Part shown: positions 63,409-64,000 of the stretch, piece by piece
Numbering within the stretch: position 1 is the first letter of the stretch
Layout: each line of letters opens with the position of its first letter
Source of the DNA: Streptomyces sp. NA02950
GTDB taxonomy: Bacteria; Actinomycetota; Actinomycetes; Streptomycetales; Streptomycetaceae
Reading direction: 5' to 3'
DNA: 64,000 bases
NCBI RefSeq assembly: GCF_013364155.1
Contig: NZ_CP054916.1
Coordinates: 4,026,501-4,090,500, forward strand
Notes under the pieces: generated by a model
The model's database searches: none
Seen by the model: only the letters and a program-made list of their open reading frames with translations
Told to the model about the DNA's origin: nothing
Made by a program: the position numbers and the translations under genes

Positions 63409-64000
63409 GCCTGCACCCCCTCGTCCGCGCGCTCACCGCTGTTCTCCGCGACCTCGTCCCCCGCGGGCGTCTCGCCCTTGCTGACCGCGACCTGACGCCG
63501 GGTCCCGGGCGCCGCCTCGGTGACCAGGCCCCGGTAGTAGTCCTGCTCGTCCGTCCCGGGGTAGATCGCGTGCGGGCTGTCGACCATGCCCTCCTCGAGC
63601 CCGGCGAGCAGCTCCTCCTTGGTGTAGATGAGCGACTCGCGGGTGCGGTCGGCGAGCTCGTAGTCATTGGTCATGGTCAGCGCCCGGGTGGGGCACGCCT
63701 CGACGCACAGACCGCACAGGATGCAGCGCAGATAGTTGATCTGGTAGACGCGGCCGTAGCGCTCCCCCGGGGAGTACCGCTCCTCCTCGGTGTTGTCCGC
63801 GCCCTCGACGTAGATCGCGTCCGCCGGGCAGGCCCAGGCGCACAGCTCGCAGCCGATGCACTTCTCCAGCCCGTCCGGGTGGCGGTTGAGCTGGTGGCGT
63901 CCGTGGAATCGGGGCGCGGTGGGCTTCTTCTCCTCGGGGTACTGCTCGGTGAGCCGCTTCTTGAACATGGCCTTGAAGGTCACGCCGAAGCCGGCCACCG
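63405..64000 (-). CDS. nuoI: NADH-quinone oxidoreductase subunit I (main cluster), start outside window
   Basis: Iron-sulfur subunit with two [4Fe-4S] motifs, [12 protein letters not shown] and [16 protein letters not shown] at 63998 gives 197 aa, but that codon lies in a [20 protein letters not shown] stretch that in related proteins follows a further N-terminal segment. The true start is therefore probably beyond 64000. Tail of about 20 residues is acidic. Confidence 0.93.
   Translation of the reverse strand, partial: VAGFGVTFKAMFKKRLTEQYPEEKKPTAPRFHGRHQLNRHPDGLEKCIGCELCAWACPADAIYVEGADNTEEERYSPGERYGRVYQINYLRCILCGLCVEACPTRALTMTNDYELADRTRESLIYTKEELLAGLEEGMVDSPHAIYPGTDEQDYYRGLVTEAAPGTRRQVAVSKGETPAGDEVAENSGERADEGVQA

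Overview
The window is chromosomal DNA of a Streptomyces-type actinomycete. It has very high G+C, frequent GTG starts, tightly overlapping stop/start codons, two-TM and LolA-like actinobacterial families, and two nuo clusters beside a 2-oxoacid:ferredoxin oxidoreductase. From memory, the gene order from the YajQ gene through the second nuo cluster, korAB and polyprenyl synthetase to the main nuo cluster resembles the core of other Streptomyces chromosomes. I could not check this.

Layout. 1-6000 holds a DUF1206 membrane protein (cut by the window edge), a metal-dependent amidohydrolase behind a perfect palindromic operator, a UvrA/DrrC-like ABC protein, and an AraC regulator plus VOC protein. 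About 6.0-18.2 kb is an actinomycete integrative and conjugative element (AICE) beside an intact tRNA-Tyr. It carries a tyrosine integrase, an excisionase, a split replication pair (AAA-type ATPase and Prim-Pol), a TraB/FtsK DNA pump, small spread/transfer proteins, and a GntR (KorSA-like) repressor coupled to a GNAT acetyltransferase. It also has an iteron-like repeat cluster and two operator copies. A Ser-rich secreted protein lies between the integrase and a diverged copy of the tRNA-Tyr 3' flank (5944-6018).

18.4-20.6 kb holds YajQ, YccF and HtpX. 20.7-30.9 kb is a ten-gene second nuo operon (A-B-C-H-I-J-K-L-M-N) with no nuoD, E, F or G. It is divergent from a DesK/LiaS-type two-component system, which is followed by a 2-oxoacid:ferredoxin oxidoreductase (korA/korB). 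Reduced ferredoxin is therefore a plausible electron source for the reduced complex. 36.6-47.6 kb holds a KimA-like APC permease, an HxlR/NmrA-type divergent pair, RarD, a secreted M28 aminopeptidase, a LolA-like protein with an ABC exporter, a long-chain polyprenyl diphosphate synthase (possibly menaquinone side chain) and a frameshifted small gene. 47.8-49.6 kb holds fumarylacetoacetase and a small lipoprotein.

49.85-56.84 kb is the most unusual metabolic locus. A GntR/HutC regulator is followed by an AprB-like two-cluster ferredoxin, an ABC importer of the sulfonate/nitrate class whose binding protein carries an extra C-terminal domain, and an AprA/fumarate-reductase-like flavoprotein fused to about nine HEAT repeats. 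56.9-64.0 kb is the 3' part of the main nuo operon (nuoI partial, J, K, L, M, N), convergent with that locus.
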